Shown: positions 9,131 to 19,424 of the stretch, piece by piece
Position numbering within the stretch: the stretch's first letter is position 1
Layout: the number at the start of each line of letters is the position of its first letter
Source of the DNA: an uncultured Acidimicrobiales bacterium
GTDB taxonomy: Bacteria; Actinomycetota; Acidimicrobiia; Acidimicrobiales; SZUA-35
Assembly: GCA_937922045.1 (NCBI GenBank)
Contig: CAKZXA010000068.1
Coordinates: 1 to 64,000 of the forward strand
Length of the DNA stretch: 64,000 bases
Direction: 5' to 3'
Position numbers and translations under genes: made by a program
Notes under the pieces: model-generated
Told to the model about the DNA's origin: nothing
What the model saw: only the letters and a program-made list of their open reading frames with translations
Database searches by the model: none

Positions 9131-11338
9131 CTATTCCAGCGTCGTCACACTCAACGTGTTCGCAGCCGCCTGCTCGTCGCCGGCTGAGACGGTGACCGTG
9201 ATGGCATAGGTCGTGTCGGCGTCAAGACCGGTGATGGTGCGTTCAGCTTCGCTTACGCAACCGCCTGAGCTGTTAAATGCGTTCTGTTCGGTCGTCGTCA
9301 GATTCGTCCAGCCAATGCGGTACGACACGCAGGCATTGACCGTGAGCTTGATGGTGATCGAATCATCGGTGGTTGTGACGAGCGAACTCGAGACATCCAG
9401 AGGTTCGTCGATAGGGAGCTCTACGGTACGAGAAGGGGACGGATCTGATTCGTTGCCGCCGCGGACGACAGCGGTGACCTCATAGGTGTAGGTCATACCG
9501 GCGACCACGTTTGCGTCGGTGTAGGCGGTGTTGGACACGGTGGTGAGAACGACGTTGTTGCGGTAGATCTTGAAGCCGGTGGGTCGTGGGCCGTTTGTTG
9601 GACGCTCCCACGTCAGGGCCACCTCGCCATTATCGACTACCGCAGCCAGATTGACCGGGGTGCGTACTCGACCGATCGTTGTCGTCGTTGTCGTGGCTTC
9701 GGTCGTCGTCGTTGTGGCTTCGGTCGTCGTTGTTGTGGCTTCGGTCGTTGTCGTTGTGGCTTCGGTCGTGCTCGTCGTGTCGGCAGTCGTCGGTGTGCTC
9801 GTCGATACGGAGGTTGTTGAAGCTGTCGATGATGTCGAGCTGTCCGTGGTCGATGATGTCGAGGCCGAGGTCGGCACCGATGAACCAGTGGTTGTTACGC
9901 TTCCAACCTCGCTCGTTGAGGTAACGGCATCCTCACCATTCGAAGAGCTGTCAGAGCCAAAGTCCGACGCAGTTTGGCCAGAGCCGTCGACCGTAATCGA
10001 GGGATTCGCCGGGTCGGTTGTTGCGAGGTCAGTTGGCGCCACGGCGGTGTCTTCGGCGGCAACCGACTCATTCTCGTTGGCATCACCGCGGGTCAGAGCG
10101 AAGATGCTCAACAGGGCGATCAACGCCACCATGGCTGAGATGGCGAAGAAAGGGACCAAGCGGAACCGGTCCAGATCGACGACCGGCTCTCGTGGCGGCA
10201 AGGCAGCGGCCGGTCTCGCCATCGGACTGGCGCTCTCTTGCAACAGCCGTCGCCCGCCGTTCGGAGGTGGAGCCGCTGCTTCGGGGAAGAGATCCGAGCC
10301 GACCGATGCGAAGGCCTCTGTCGGTTCGGTTCCGATGATCCTGGCCGAGGAAATGCTTGGTCCTGGCGCGAGCAGAGCGCCAGGGTCGAGACCGGTGGTC
10401 TGAGGTGCTGGCGGAGCTGAAACCGTTGTTGCAGCGGCCGGTATCGATGAAACCGGATCGGGAAACAGGCCCGTTGGCTCGCGGCGTTCATCCGCTGGTT
10501 GAGGGCCACCCGCAGCAGCCGACGCTTGCATAAGCGCATCGCTGAATTGGCGGGCTGTGTGGAATCGCTGCTCGGGTCGCTTGGCCATCGCTCGTTCGAT
10601 GACGTCACAGATTGGAGCAGGGCACAGATGGCGAAGGTCTCCGACCGGGTTGTTCACAACCCGACCGATTACGGCCATCAAGTTGTTGTCATCGCCGGGG
10701 GCGAGGAAGGGTGGATAGCCCACGAGAAGTGCCCACAACGTGGCGCCGAGTCCGTAGACGTCGGAAGCGGGACTGGTAATGCCATCGAGGAAGGTCTCAG
10801 GAGCGCTGTACGCCGGCGTGAACGCGGTGCCTGTCGTGCGGGCGGTCGCGTTGGACGAGGTGAGTTTGGCGATGCCGAAATCCGCGATACGAGGCTGGTT
10901 GGCCTGAGTAAGCAGGATGTTCGCTGGCTTCAGGTCGAGGTGGACGACGCCTTCTTGGTGGGCTGCGGCGATGGTCTCGGCCGACACCTGCACATAGCGA
11001 ACAGCCTCTTGCCAGCCGAGGGGACCGCTGTCGATGCGATCCTGCAACGATCCGTTGGCATAGAACGGCATCACCAGGTAAGGCTCGCCGTTGGCGGTCA
11101 CACCGCTCGAGTACACCGGCACGATGCCCTCGTGTTGCGAGAGACGACCCATGGCCTTGCGCTCGCGATCGAATCGTCGAGCGACGTCGGGATCTTCACC
11201 TGAGTTGATGACCTTCACCGCGATCTCGCGATCGAGGTCAACCTGTCGAGCTCGGTAGACGCGCGACGAACCGCCTGTACCGATCTGTTCGACGTCCTGA
11301 AGGCCGTCAATGCCCAGGCTGGACACGTTTAACGTCAC
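9131..11338 (-). CDS. Ser/Thr protein kinase (PknB-like) with TM segment, Thr-rich linker and fibronectin type III-like extracytoplasmic domains
   Basis: IGTGGSSRVYRARQ, IAVKVI, HLDLKPANILL, IADFGIAKL, APE motif; FAISAMVALIALLSIFAL TM; TTTTTEA repeats; FnIII-like PTGFKIYRNNVVLTTVSNTAYTDANVVAGMTYTYEVTAV. Confidence 0.92.
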   Translation of the reverse strand: MTLNVSSLGIDGLQDVEQIGTGGSSRVYRARQVDLDREIAVKVINSGEDPDVARRFDRERKAMGRLSQHEGIVPVYSSGVTANGEPYLVMPFYANGSLQDRIDSGPLGWQEAVRYVQVSAETIAAAHQEGVVHLDLKPANILLTQANQPRIADFGIAKLTSSNATARTTGTAFTPAYSAPETFLDGITSPASDVYGLGATLWALLVGYPPFLAPGDDNNLMAVIGRVVNNPVGDLRHLCPAPICDVIERAMAKRPEQRFHTARQFSDALMQASAAAGGPQPADERREPTGLFPDPVSSIPAAATTVSAPPAPQTTGLDPGALLAPGPSISSARIIGTEPTEAFASVGSDLFPEAAAPPPNGGRRLLQESASPMARPAAALPPREPVVDLDRFRLVPFFAISAMVALIALLSIFALTRGDANENESVAAEDTAVAPTDLATTDPANPSITVDGSGQTASDFGSDSSSNGEDAVTSTSEVGSVTTTGSSVPTSASTSSTTDSSTSSTASTTSVSTSTPTTADTTSTTEATTTTTEATTTTTEATTTTTEATTTTTTIGRVRTPVNLAAVVDNGEVALTWERPTNGPRPTGFKIYRNNVVLTTVSNTAYTDANVVAGMTYTYEVTAVVRGGNESDPSPSRTVELPIDEPLDVSSSLVTTTDDSITIKLTVNACVSYRIGWTNLTTTEQNAFNSSGGCVSEAERTITGLDADTTYAITVTVSAGDEQAAANTLSVTTLE

Positions 11339-11579
11339 AATTCCTCCATCCGACTATTCAATGCTAGTGGGTTTGGGTGCGATGAGTCAGGCGCGTTCAG
11401 CGAAAAGCTGTCTGTCGAACCATCATGGGCCGCTCGTACTAGGGTCAAACTGGCGCTATCTACAGCGGTTTACGGTTCTCGGGCATGGGAGATAGGGGAC
11501 TTCACCCCGGTCTGGTAACCCCGCCCTATGTAGCCGACGTCACACCCACCGTGTTAGGGACGATTGGCAGGAGCTGGAC

Positions 11580-13559
11580 CTAGTTGGACGAGATGACGTT
11601 ATCGAGCCATTCGTCGAAGGTCGTGGCGCCAATTGTCAGCACCTTGTTTGGGGTCTCATCGCCGGCGAAAACCACGGCGACGACTCTTCCGTCGTGGTAG
11701 ACGGCGCTACCTGAAGCCCCCCGGCCGGTCGTCATCGTGGCAACGACCTGTCCGCGATGGATATCGCCATCACCCTCAGGGGCACAGGTCACACCAGGGG
11801 GAGCGTTATCGGGGATGTAGGTCTGCCAGTTTTTGTTGTCGCACGCAGGCCAGATGGCGAACGTGGTCGCTTCACCGATGACGGGTGCAGCGCTGGGGAG
11901 TGTGGCTGCGCCCGGGTCCCAGAACTGATTGGGGAATCCCACGCTGTAAAGCGGGTCTCCCAACGTCATATCTTCGGAGCTTCCCATCGAAACCGATGGC
12001 AAGCCGATGTCTCCAGCTTCACCGTCGATGACCGTGGCCTCGCCATCGCTGAACTCTGCCCGCCCGACGACTCTCATCACGGCAATGTCGAGGAAGGGGT
12101 GGAGCTCCAAGGGCTCGGCGACGTATTCGATGACCGCCGATTCGTCGATGTCACGAGTGACAGCCACGAACATGCGGTCCTCGGCCGAAATCACATGCTG
12201 GTTTGTCACGATGAGATCATCGGCCACAAAGAACCCGGAACCGACACTGTCTTCGCCGAGAAGCATGACCGACGAACGCTTAGCCTGTTCGAAGTTCTGG
12301 ACGGGCTCGTTTGAGCCGAGCACCGTCATCACGAGCCACGTCAAGAGGCCGAGAACGGTGAGGCCAGCTGCAATGGCGATCGGCACGGTGTAATCGCGAG
12401 GAGCCTGATGCTCGCCTGAGGTAATGATCCGCAGCGGCGTACCGGCTTTGGGGTCGCCCAACGAGGCAACGAAGGCGCCCTCAGCCCTGTAGGGGTCGCG
12501 CAGGCGTTTGCCGTTGACGAAGGTGCCTTTGGACGAGTGATCCTCAATCCACCAACCACCGTCGCGATGAACGATTTGAAGATGACGGCGAGAAACCAGG
12601 CTGTGACGTTCGTCGATGTAGACCATGCACGACGGATCTCGCCCGATCGTGACAGTCGTTCCAGGTTCGAATGAGTAATCGTGGCTATCAACGCTCAGGC
12701 GCAGTGTGCCCACGATGATCTGGGTGGACGCTGGATCGCCGGACGCTGGATCGCCGGACGCACTGTCGAGCGCTGATCCGGAGCCATAGGTCGCGTCTGG
12801 AGGATTGTTCTCCCCGACGAGAACGTTTTCGATGTCGTGCTGGTCGCCTGAGCGTTGAGGCGACAAGGCAGGGGGGCTTTCGCTCAGCGTCTGTTCATAG
12901 GTCTGCCCAGACCCTGCGTTGCCCCGGAGGTCAATCACCGCATCTTGCTGGAGATCGACTTGTTCGGGATCGATGACCTGCCCGCCCTGAAACACGGTTG
13001 TGGCGGAGTCCGCGCTGGCATCGGCGACGCCGGTCAATGAATCGTGTGCCAGATTCTCCGCCGGAAGGACACGCTGGGATCCAGCATCGTCGATCGACGA
13101 GAGCGAACCATGAGGGCCAGCAGGCTGGGCGGCGACGGCTTCATTTGCCTGCCCGGCAAGCACGCCCAGCCCAGCAGATGGAGGCACTGGGGGTGGCCGC
13201 AGATCGATCACGGTGTCGTCGTCTTCGCCCTCAGCCGGGATCCGCGTCATTCGTAGCGAACCCACGATCGGCCGAAGCAGGATCTCTTCGCCAGCGACAC
13301 CGCCCAAGCGGACGATGACGTCGGTACCTACCTTCCAAGTCGTGGTGAGTTTGACCCCGATGGGATCGTAGGTTCCATGGGTGGAGCGGTCGTTCGCCGT
13401 CCACGTGTTGTCACCCCACACCAGTTCGAGATGGAGGCGCGAAACACTTGGGTGCTGGAGTGGAACGTCGGCGGAGAAGGAACGGCCAATCTGGACCGGC
13501 GAGTCATCCGGCTTGAACCGGGCCGTGCCTGCAGGCCATGTGATTTCCAGATCGTGCAT
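11580..13559 (-). CDS. FHA-domain protein (two FHA domains) fused to TM segment and trypsin-like serine protease
   Basis: FHA motifs IGRSFSADVPLQHPSVSRLHLEL and IGRDPSCMVYIDERHSLVSRRHLQI...SSKGTFVNG; protease motifs LIVTNQHVIS, LDIAVMRV, GRGASGSAVYHDG. Confidence 0.9.
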   Translation of the reverse strand: MHDLEITWPAGTARFKPDDSPVQIGRSFSADVPLQHPSVSRLHLELVWGDNTWTANDRSTHGTYDPIGVKLTTTWKVGTDVIVRLGGVAGEEILLRPIVGSLRMTRIPAEGEDDDTVIDLRPPPVPPSAGLGVLAGQANEAVAAQPAGPHGSLSSIDDAGSQRVLPAENLAHDSLTGVADASADSATTVFQGGQVIDPEQVDLQQDAVIDLRGNAGSGQTYEQTLSESPPALSPQRSGDQHDIENVLVGENNPPDATYGSGSALDSASGDPASGDPASTQIIVGTLRLSVDSHDYSFEPGTTVTIGRDPSCMVYIDERHSLVSRRHLQIVHRDGGWWIEDHSSKGTFVNGKRLRDPYRAEGAFVASLGDPKAGTPLRIITSGEHQAPRDYTVPIAIAAGLTVLGLLTWLVMTVLGSNEPVQNFEQAKRSSVMLLGEDSVGSGFFVADDLIVTNQHVISAEDRMFVAVTRDIDESAVIEYVAEPLELHPFLDIAVMRVVGRAEFSDGEATVIDGEAGDIGLPSVSMGSSEDMTLGDPLYSVGFPNQFWDPGAATLPSAAPVIGEATTFAIWPACDNKNWQTYIPDNAPPGVTCAPEGDGDIHRGQVVATMTTGRGASGSAVYHDGRVVAVVFAGDETPNKVLTIGATTFDEWLDNVISSN

Positions 13560-13797
13560 AGGTCGGTCTCCGCTGACAAAATCAATCGGCGCACACGTCT
13601 GTGTTGGCGCCGATCATCCTCCGCAACAAACGTTAACGCAGATTGCGGGTTAAGCGACGCAACTCTTCGGGTCGACGACCGTTCGATGCGTAGCAGTTGG
13701 AGCGTCCAAGAAACCCGGCCAGAGTTAAACACTCGGGCGGCCTAGGCCGCTGCTTACAGTGTTTCAGCGCCCTCAGCCGGGCAAACGTGTCGCGAGA

Positions 13798-13974
13798 CTA
13801 GGCGGCAGAAATACTGTGTATGTCGCCCGGTCGCACGCGAACAACCTGTCGTTCGACGGCGATTGATACTCCCTTGGCTCCTACAGCCAGGATCGTTCCG
13901 TCGATAACTCCAGTACTGGTACGCACCCGAGAGTAACGTCCCAACATCATTGTGGGGTCGGTCGTGTTGTGCAT
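13798..13974 (-). CDS. Small (58 aa) hypothetical protein not in the ORF track
   Basis: MHNTTDPTMMLGRYSRVRTSTGVIDGTILAVGAKGVSIAVERQVVRVRPGDIHSISAA; AGGAG 9 nt upstream of ATG. Confidence 0.5.
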   Translation of the reverse strand: MHNTTDPTMMLGRYSRVRTSTGVIDGTILAVGAKGVSIAVERQVVRVRPGDIHSISAA

Positions 13975-14189
13975 TGCTCTTCACTCCTCGCCACTCTTCA
14001 TTGAGTGACTTGTGTTGAGAGATCAAGGTTCCTCGTTGAACCTGCTAACAACGATAGCTCATCGTCGTGCGTCTGAGAAGTAGTGGGGGGCAACTTATCC
14101 CACGGTTGGGTCGATTGGCTTGCTCGGTCTAGGTCCAAGGGTCCACCTTTGAGGGCGTGAGGCCATGCGACGCCGTCGTTCAGCGTTGT

Positions 14190-14807
14190 TTAGCGCCTTT
14201 GGAGGGACGCCCAAAGCCGAGCCACATCGGTTGCGAGATCTTCCAGGGAACCCTTGTTGTGGAGAATCGTGTCGGCAATCGATCGGCGCTGTTCGTCGCT
14301 TGCTTGGCTATCGATGCGGGCTTGAGCGTCGGACGGTTGCATGCCGCGAGTGGCCACGAGGCGATCAACCCGCTGGTCGAGAGGCGCCTCGACCACGACC
14401 ACGTAGGTATACATGCCTCGGCCGAGCGTCGACTCGGCCAGCACGGCCATGTCCAGAACGACCGGCGATGAGGGAGCGGATTCGGTTGACTGTTCGATGC
14501 GCAAGGCAATCTCGGCGTCTATAGCCGGATGCGTTAGAGCGTTGAGGTCGGTCAGGGCATCTGCGTCGGAGAATACGACTGAGGCCAGCTCGCCACGGTT
14601 GATTTCGCCTGCATCGTTGAGAATCGATGGTCCGAAGCGGTCAACGACCAGGTCGAAGGCCGAACCTGTCGGCTCGAGCACCAGGCGTCCAAGCTCATCA
14701 CAGTCAACGATGATGGCGCCGTGTTCAGCGAGCAAGGCAGCAACGGTTGACTTTCCAGCACCGATGCCTCCCGTGAGACCGATGACAAGCGGCTCATGGC
14801 TAGGCAC
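14190..14807 (-). CDS. coaE: Dephospho-CoA kinase
   Basis: VIGLTGGIGAGKSTVAALLAEHGAIIVDCDELGRLVLEP, ALTHPAI. Confidence 0.93.
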   Translation of the reverse strand: MPSHEPLVIGLTGGIGAGKSTVAALLAEHGAIIVDCDELGRLVLEPTGSAFDLVVDRFGPSILNDAGEINRGELASVVFSDADALTDLNALTHPAIDAEIALRIEQSTESAPSSPVVLDMAVLAESTLGRGMYTYVVVVEAPLDQRVDRLVATRGMQPSDAQARIDSQASDEQRRSIADTILHNKGSLEDLATDVARLWASLQRR

Positions 14808-15195
14808 GGCCGATGATCCGATCGACGGCGATCTCCAGAACAACTCGGTCGTCGCGCTCCTTTGGCTGGCGATAGCGCAGGGCGTATCGCCGAACCGCCT
14901 CCGCTACTCGATCAGGGTCGTTCGTGATCGTGGCCGAGCCGTAGATGGTGAGCCAACGGCCACCGTCGACCTGACACACCGCAACTTGCTGGCCCGGGGA
15001 GCGGGCGATGTTGCGCGCCTTGAAAGAATCAGCCCACGTGATGATGCGGGCAAGGCGAGCCTCAGGTTCGTAGGTGACCCCGACGGGCGTGACCTGCAAT
15101 GAATCATCGGGGAAGGTGGTTGTAAGCGTGGCGAGATGACGATCGGTAAGGAACGTGATCACGTCGGTTGAGAGATTGTCTAATTCAAACTGCAT
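14800..15195 (-). CDS. PPOX-class F420-dependent oxidoreductase
   Basis: LTDRHLATLTTTFPDDSLQVTPVGVTYEPEARLARIITWADSFKARNIARSPGQQVAVCQVDGGRWLTIYGSATI. Confidence 0.85.
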   Translation of the reverse strand: MQFELDNLSTDVITFLTDRHLATLTTTFPDDSLQVTPVGVTYEPEARLARIITWADSFKARNIARSPGQQVAVCQVDGGRWLTIYGSATITNDPDRVAEAVRRYALRYRQPKERDDRVVLEIAVDRIIGRA

Positions 15196-15226
15196 GAGGA
15201 ATCGACGCTAGCATCGGGCCTCGTCT

Positions 15227-16078
15227 ATGACAGTTTCTGATCCGGCTCAATCATCAACCTCATCCGATAGCAGCTATGCCTTCGATCGAGAAACCTTACT
15301 CGTTCCAGTCGACGGCGGGCGCTTCACTACCACGATCCATCCCGACTGGAACATCAACACGAATCCGAACGGTGGCTACGCCATCTCGGCAATGGTCAGG
15401 GCGGCATGTGCCGCCAACGAAGCCCACCCCGACCCCTTGTCGGTAACGACGCAATTCATGTCGTCGCCTGTGCCAGGGCTCGACACCGAGATCCGTTTGG
15501 AGCAGCTGCGAAGCGGGCGGCGTGTCACCTCATTACGTCTCATGCTTTACCAGCAAGACAAGCTGCGCCTCTCTGCTTTGGCCACGATGGGAGACCTCAC
15601 CGCTTCGAACGCCAGCTCCGACGGCGTCGAGCGTTCCCTCGTCAATGATGTGGCTCCCGACCTGCCACCCCCGGAGAGCTGCGCCGATAGATCAGCGCTC
15701 GATCAGGGCGTCGACCTGCCTTTGCTGTCCCGTGTCGACGTTCGCCTTGGTCCCGACTACGTCGAGCCTGGAACTGGTGCTCGTGCTCGTATGGCGGGCT
15801 GGATCCGCTTTCGTGATGGGCGCCCGCCAGACGCCAAATCCTTGCCGCTTTTCACCGACGCCTTCCCACCCTCAGTCTTCAGCCTCTGGGGTCAGATCGG
15901 CTGGGTTCCCACGGTGGAACTCACCACCCATGTTCGCCGGCGCCCCGCGCCAGGCTGGCTGAAGGCAAGCTTCGAAACCCGTGACCTCTCCAACGGCATG
16001 CTCATCGAGGATGGCGCTCTGTGGGATGAGAGCGGAGCACTGGTCGCCCGATCTCGCCAACTGGCCATCTTGATCTGA
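15227..16078 (+). CDS. Acyl-CoA thioesterase-like (hotdog) protein
   Basis: HPDWNINTNPNGGYAISAMVRAA...DPLSVTTQFMSSPVPG...RSGRRVTSLRLMLYQ. Confidence 0.8.
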   Translation: MTVSDPAQSSTSSDSSYAFDRETLLVPVDGGRFTTTIHPDWNINTNPNGGYAISAMVRAACAANEAHPDPLSVTTQFMSSPVPGLDTEIRLEQLRSGRRVTSLRLMLYQQDKLRLSALATMGDLTASNASSDGVERSLVNDVAPDLPPPESCADRSALDQGVDLPLLSRVDVRLGPDYVEPGTGARARMAGWIRFRDGRPPDAKSLPLFTDAFPPSVFSLWGQIGWVPTVELTTHVRRRPAPGWLKASFETRDLSNGMLIEDGALWDESGALVARSRQLAILI

Positions 16079-16208
16079 CCGACTCTCTCGTCGCGGTCGC
16101 CCAGGCCAGACTGCAAGGTCGCCCGGTTGGCGCAAACCGGTCGAAATCGTTCTATCGTGAAGGGGTATCCGAACCACAAGGGTTCGTATTCTGCAAGAAA
16201 GTAGTTCA

Positions 16209-16409
16209 ATGCCTACAGGAACCGTGAAGTTCTTCAATGCCGAGAAAGGCTTCGGCTTTATCTCTCGTGACGGTGACGACGACGTGTTCGTTCATTTCTC
16301 GAACATCGTCGGCGATGGTTACAAGAGCCTCGACGAAGGGCAGCAGGTCGAATTCGACGTTGCGCCCGGTCGCAAAGGTGACGAAGCCACGAACGTCCGC
16401 AAGCTTTAA
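16209..16409 (+). CDS. Cold-shock protein
   Basis: [33 protein letters not shown]; complete 66 aa CSD. Confidence 0.97.
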   Translation: MPTGTVKFFNAEKGFGFISRDGDDDVFVHFSNIVGDGYKSLDEGQQVEFDVAPGRKGDEATNVRKL

Positions 16410-16453
16410 TCGAAAGTCCGTCAGCTTCTTCAAGCTGTAGGAAAAGATCGCAG

Positions 16454-16480
16454 CGAGCCACCGGCACTGTCGGTGGCTCG
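16454..16480 (+). terminator. Rho-independent-type terminator hairpin after the cold-shock gene
   Basis: GAGCCACCG GCACTGT CGGTGGCTC, then TCGCTTTCT. Confidence 0.7.
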
Positions 16481-16487
16481 TCGCTTT

Positions 16488-17930
16488 CTACGAGTCCTCG
16501 GCAGCGGGCAGCGGATCCAATAGCTTGCGAAGATCGTCCGACGACGAAATCGTCTTTTCGTTGACGTAGCGATCATGGTTCTGCTCGATCGACCGCAGTT
16601 CGTAGCGGTAGTTGATCATGATGCCGAGCCCGCGCTCCCAGCCGGTATCGGTGGGATTGGCGAGCCAGTTGAGCCGATCCGCCCTGGCGCCGTTGGAGAG
16701 GTGAAAATGAGTGACCGGATCGAGTGCTGTTGCCCGAGCCGCATGACGTTCGTTCAGCACGTACCGAGCGGCCAGTCGGAGCAGGGGCAGCTTGGCTGCT
16801 TGCAGCAGCGAGTGGTTGGCGGCCGGCAGTGGCCCGTCGACGAGATCGGCCAGAAGACTGTGGGCCGTGCCGGGAGCACCCGGCGCGAGGTGTTCAGACT
16901 CGCCGCCCTCAAGAACACGATCACCCGAAGCGAGTTGGGTCGACAGCCATGACCTGAAGCCAGGCAGCGGCGAGAGCGTTGCGAAGTTCTTGATGTTGGC
17001 CACCTCACCCGACAGATCCTCCACCACCGACTTGATGAGGAAATCGCCGAGCGACACACCAGCAAGACCACGGTGGCAGTTTGAAATCGAATAGAAGATG
17101 GCCGTGTCGGCGTCGTCTTCAGCCGTGGCCGGTTGTTCCATACCGTCGAGGTCGGTGGTGGCGGCGGTTAGAAAAGGGGTGACCGAGTCTGCCATGCCCC
17201 GGGTGAGAGCGACCTCGACGAAAATCAACGGGTCGTCCGGCATGCCCGGATGGACGAAGGCATAGCAGCGTCGATTGGGGCCGAGGCGGCGGCGGAGGTC
17301 GTCCCACGACTCAATGGCGTGGACAGCCTCGTACTCAATCAGTTTCTCGAGGAAGGAGGCGGGCGTGTCCCATGTGAGTTGTTCGAGACGCAGGAGACTG
17401 ACGTCGAACCACCGCTCGAGCACACGACGAAATTCCTCGTCGAGTTCGGTTAGCAGTGAGCTAGAACGTCGGTGAGCGATGAGGTGCTCACGCATCTCGA
17501 CCATGAAGGGAAGGCCACCGTCGATGCCGGCGAGGCGGCGCAAGAGATGCTCACGCCGGGGTCGCAGGGCGGTGCGCAACGCTGACTCCGCTCGACGACG
17601 GGTCTCGCTGTCAGACGCCTGGCGTACAGCGTCGATCGCCCGGTCGACACCGTCGTCGTCGTGCCCGTACTCGCCAGCTAGCAGTTCGAAGAACCGGCGG
17701 CGGCCCTTGTTGTTGAGGGTGGCGTAGGTGAGGCCGATAGATTTCGCTCGGCGGCGGGCCGCTACCTCGCCCCCTTTTGTTGCGATGGTCTCATCGAGCA
17801 GGACCCGCAAACGCTTCAGGTCGCCATCGGTCAAATCAGGCTTGACCGAGATGGCCTGGCCTGAAGTCGACGTGTCACGCCAGCGTCGAACACCCTGCAG
17901 CAGGCGGATCAGTCGAGCATTGGCCACCAT
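16488..17930 (-). CDS. Malonyl-CoA decarboxylase family protein
   Basis: CYAFVHPGMPDDPLIFVEVALTRGMADSVTPFL, FYSISNCHRGLAGVSLGDFLIKSVVEDL, LSPLPGFRSWL; start at 17930 avoids overlap with neighbour. Confidence 0.88.
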   Translation of the reverse strand: MVANARLIRLLQGVRRWRDTSTSGQAISVKPDLTDGDLKRLRVLLDETIATKGGEVAARRRAKSIGLTYATLNNKGRRRFFELLAGEYGHDDDGVDRAIDAVRQASDSETRRRAESALRTALRPRREHLLRRLAGIDGGLPFMVEMREHLIAHRRSSSLLTELDEEFRRVLERWFDVSLLRLEQLTWDTPASFLEKLIEYEAVHAIESWDDLRRRLGPNRRCYAFVHPGMPDDPLIFVEVALTRGMADSVTPFLTAATTDLDGMEQPATAEDDADTAIFYSISNCHRGLAGVSLGDFLIKSVVEDLSGEVANIKNFATLSPLPGFRSWLSTQLASGDRVLEGGESEHLAPGAPGTAHSLLADLVDGPLPAANHSLLQAAKLPLLRLAARYVLNERHAARATALDPVTHFHLSNGARADRLNWLANPTDTGWERGLGIMINYRYELRSIEQNHDRYVNEKTISSSDDLRKLLDPLPAAEDS

Positions 17931-17959
17931 CGTTGCGCTGAACCCGTTTCGGTCTGTCG

Positions 17960-18442
17960 CTAGCCGCCGACCGGTGTGCCACGGTACGGCGTTGGATCTC
18001 CAGGGCGGGGGATTATTGGCCGGGTCCATTGCAGCTGCTTAGACAGCTGAACTGCAAGGTTTCGCCAATCGGTGGGTTCCCATCCGTCGACGACCTCGGT
18101 CCAACCATCGCCTCGCACATAGACGAGTGCAGGCATACGTTCGACACCGAAAGCGCTCACAACGTCGCGATCCGGATCGGGGAACACGAGATAGCGATCG
18201 GCCCATTCACCGAGGAACTGGCGGCAGCCTTCCTCTGATGTCGTTGCGACCCAGCCGACTCGAACATCGGCCGGCGCGTAATGATCGAGAAGACGACCCG
18301 CGGTTTCGAGAATCCACGAGCTTTCGTGGGTGTAGGGATCGATTGCGACAAGCAGCATCGGGTAGGACGTAAGCCAATCGCGCAGGGCGTAACCCTCGCC
18401 GCGGAGCGAGTCGAGTACTAGTTCGGCAGGTGCTTCGGCCAC
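17960..18442 (-). CDS. Thioredoxin-like fold protein without CxxC
   Basis: LLVAIDPYTHESSWILETAGRLLDHY...FGVERMPALVYVRGDGWTEVVDGWEPTDWRNLAVQL. Confidence 0.5.
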   Translation of the reverse strand: MAEAPAELVLDSLRGEGYALRDWLTSYPMLLVAIDPYTHESSWILETAGRLLDHYAPADVRVGWVATTSEEGCRQFLGEWADRYLVFPDPDRDVVSAFGVERMPALVYVRGDGWTEVVDGWEPTDWRNLAVQLSKQLQWTRPIIPRPGDPTPYRGTPVGG

Positions 18443-18591
18443 GGCCGCTCAAACTAGCGTATTTGCGGCCAGACTCCGAACTCTGAGCCAAACAACACAA
18501 GAACTTGTCACAAAATCAGCGCTCTCCAGCCGACTTCCTTGCTCGATCGCAGGGTGGTTCCGGCGTCTGGCTGTGCAACACTAGGACCATC

Positions 18592-19392
18592 ATGCATCCC
18601 ATCGAGCAGCTTCGATTCGTCGCCCGCGCAACCGGTGCCGATGCCGGCCTCCTGGTGCAAGAGGCGGCATCAGCCCTCACCGTCTTTCGATCAGATCCGG
18701 CCGCCCTGGTGGTTGCTTGCAAGAGACTTCTCGCCCGGCAACCGGCTGTCGGACCTTTGTGGTGGCTTACGACTCGGCTGGTCTTGGCCAGCGACGTGTC
18801 GCAGTCGGCACGCGAGGCAATCGCAGAGTTGGACGGAGACCCAACGAGCCGTGAGCTGGCCCATCTGATCCCCGACGGCGCCTCCATAGCCATCGCTGGC
18901 TGGCCGTCACAGACGGTGGAGGCCCTCGTGCGCCGCGGTGACGTCTCGGTGCTCGTGCTCGATGTCGAAGGCCAGGGCAGCGCTGTCGCCCGCCGGCTGG
19001 AGCGCGGCGGTGTCGAGGCCGAAGCGGTCGAAGGTGGGCGTATCGCTGGCGTCGTGGCTGAAAGCTCGCTCGTCATCGTGGAAGCAGCGGCCGCCGGTGA
19101 GGCAGCCTGCCTCGTCGACCCAGGAGCCGCTGGTCTGGCCGCCACCGCTCGTAGCCTCTCAACGCCGGTCTGGTTGGTCGCTGGTGTCGGCCGACGCATA
19201 GCCGAGCCCTACTGGCACGCTCTGGTCGAACAGGTGGTCGACCTGGAGCTGCCATCCTGGTTGCAGAATCAGGAGGTGCTGAGCTACGGACTCGTCGATC
19301 GAGTGCTGACGCCGTCGGGCCCGACATCCACCGAGGCATGGACGCCAACCGACCTCGCCTGTGCCTCAGAACTACTCGGTCGGCCCGTGTAA
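18592..19392 (+). CDS. eIF2B alpha/beta/delta-like (NagB/RpiA superfamily) protein
   Basis: IPDGASIAIAGWPSQTVEALVRRGDVSVLVLDVEGQGSAVARRLE...PVWLVAGVGRRI; by-eye assignment. Confidence 0.45.
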   Translation: MHPIEQLRFVARATGADAGLLVQEAASALTVFRSDPAALVVACKRLLARQPAVGPLWWLTTRLVLASDVSQSAREAIAELDGDPTSRELAHLIPDGASIAIAGWPSQTVEALVRRGDVSVLVLDVEGQGSAVARRLERGGVEAEAVEGGRIAGVVAESSLVIVEAAAAGEAACLVDPGAAGLAATARSLSTPVWLVAGVGRRIAEPYWHALVEQVVDLELPSWLQNQEVLSYGLVDRVLTPSGPTSTEAWTPTDLACASELLGRPV

Positions 19393-19424
19393 AACTCGTT
19401 TGACCTATCAGCCCGTTGGGTGAA

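Noticed and set aside
9570-10403. 277-aa plus-strand ORF opposite the kinase linker
   Set aside because: Shadow ORF; the minus strand has clear kinase and FnIII coding
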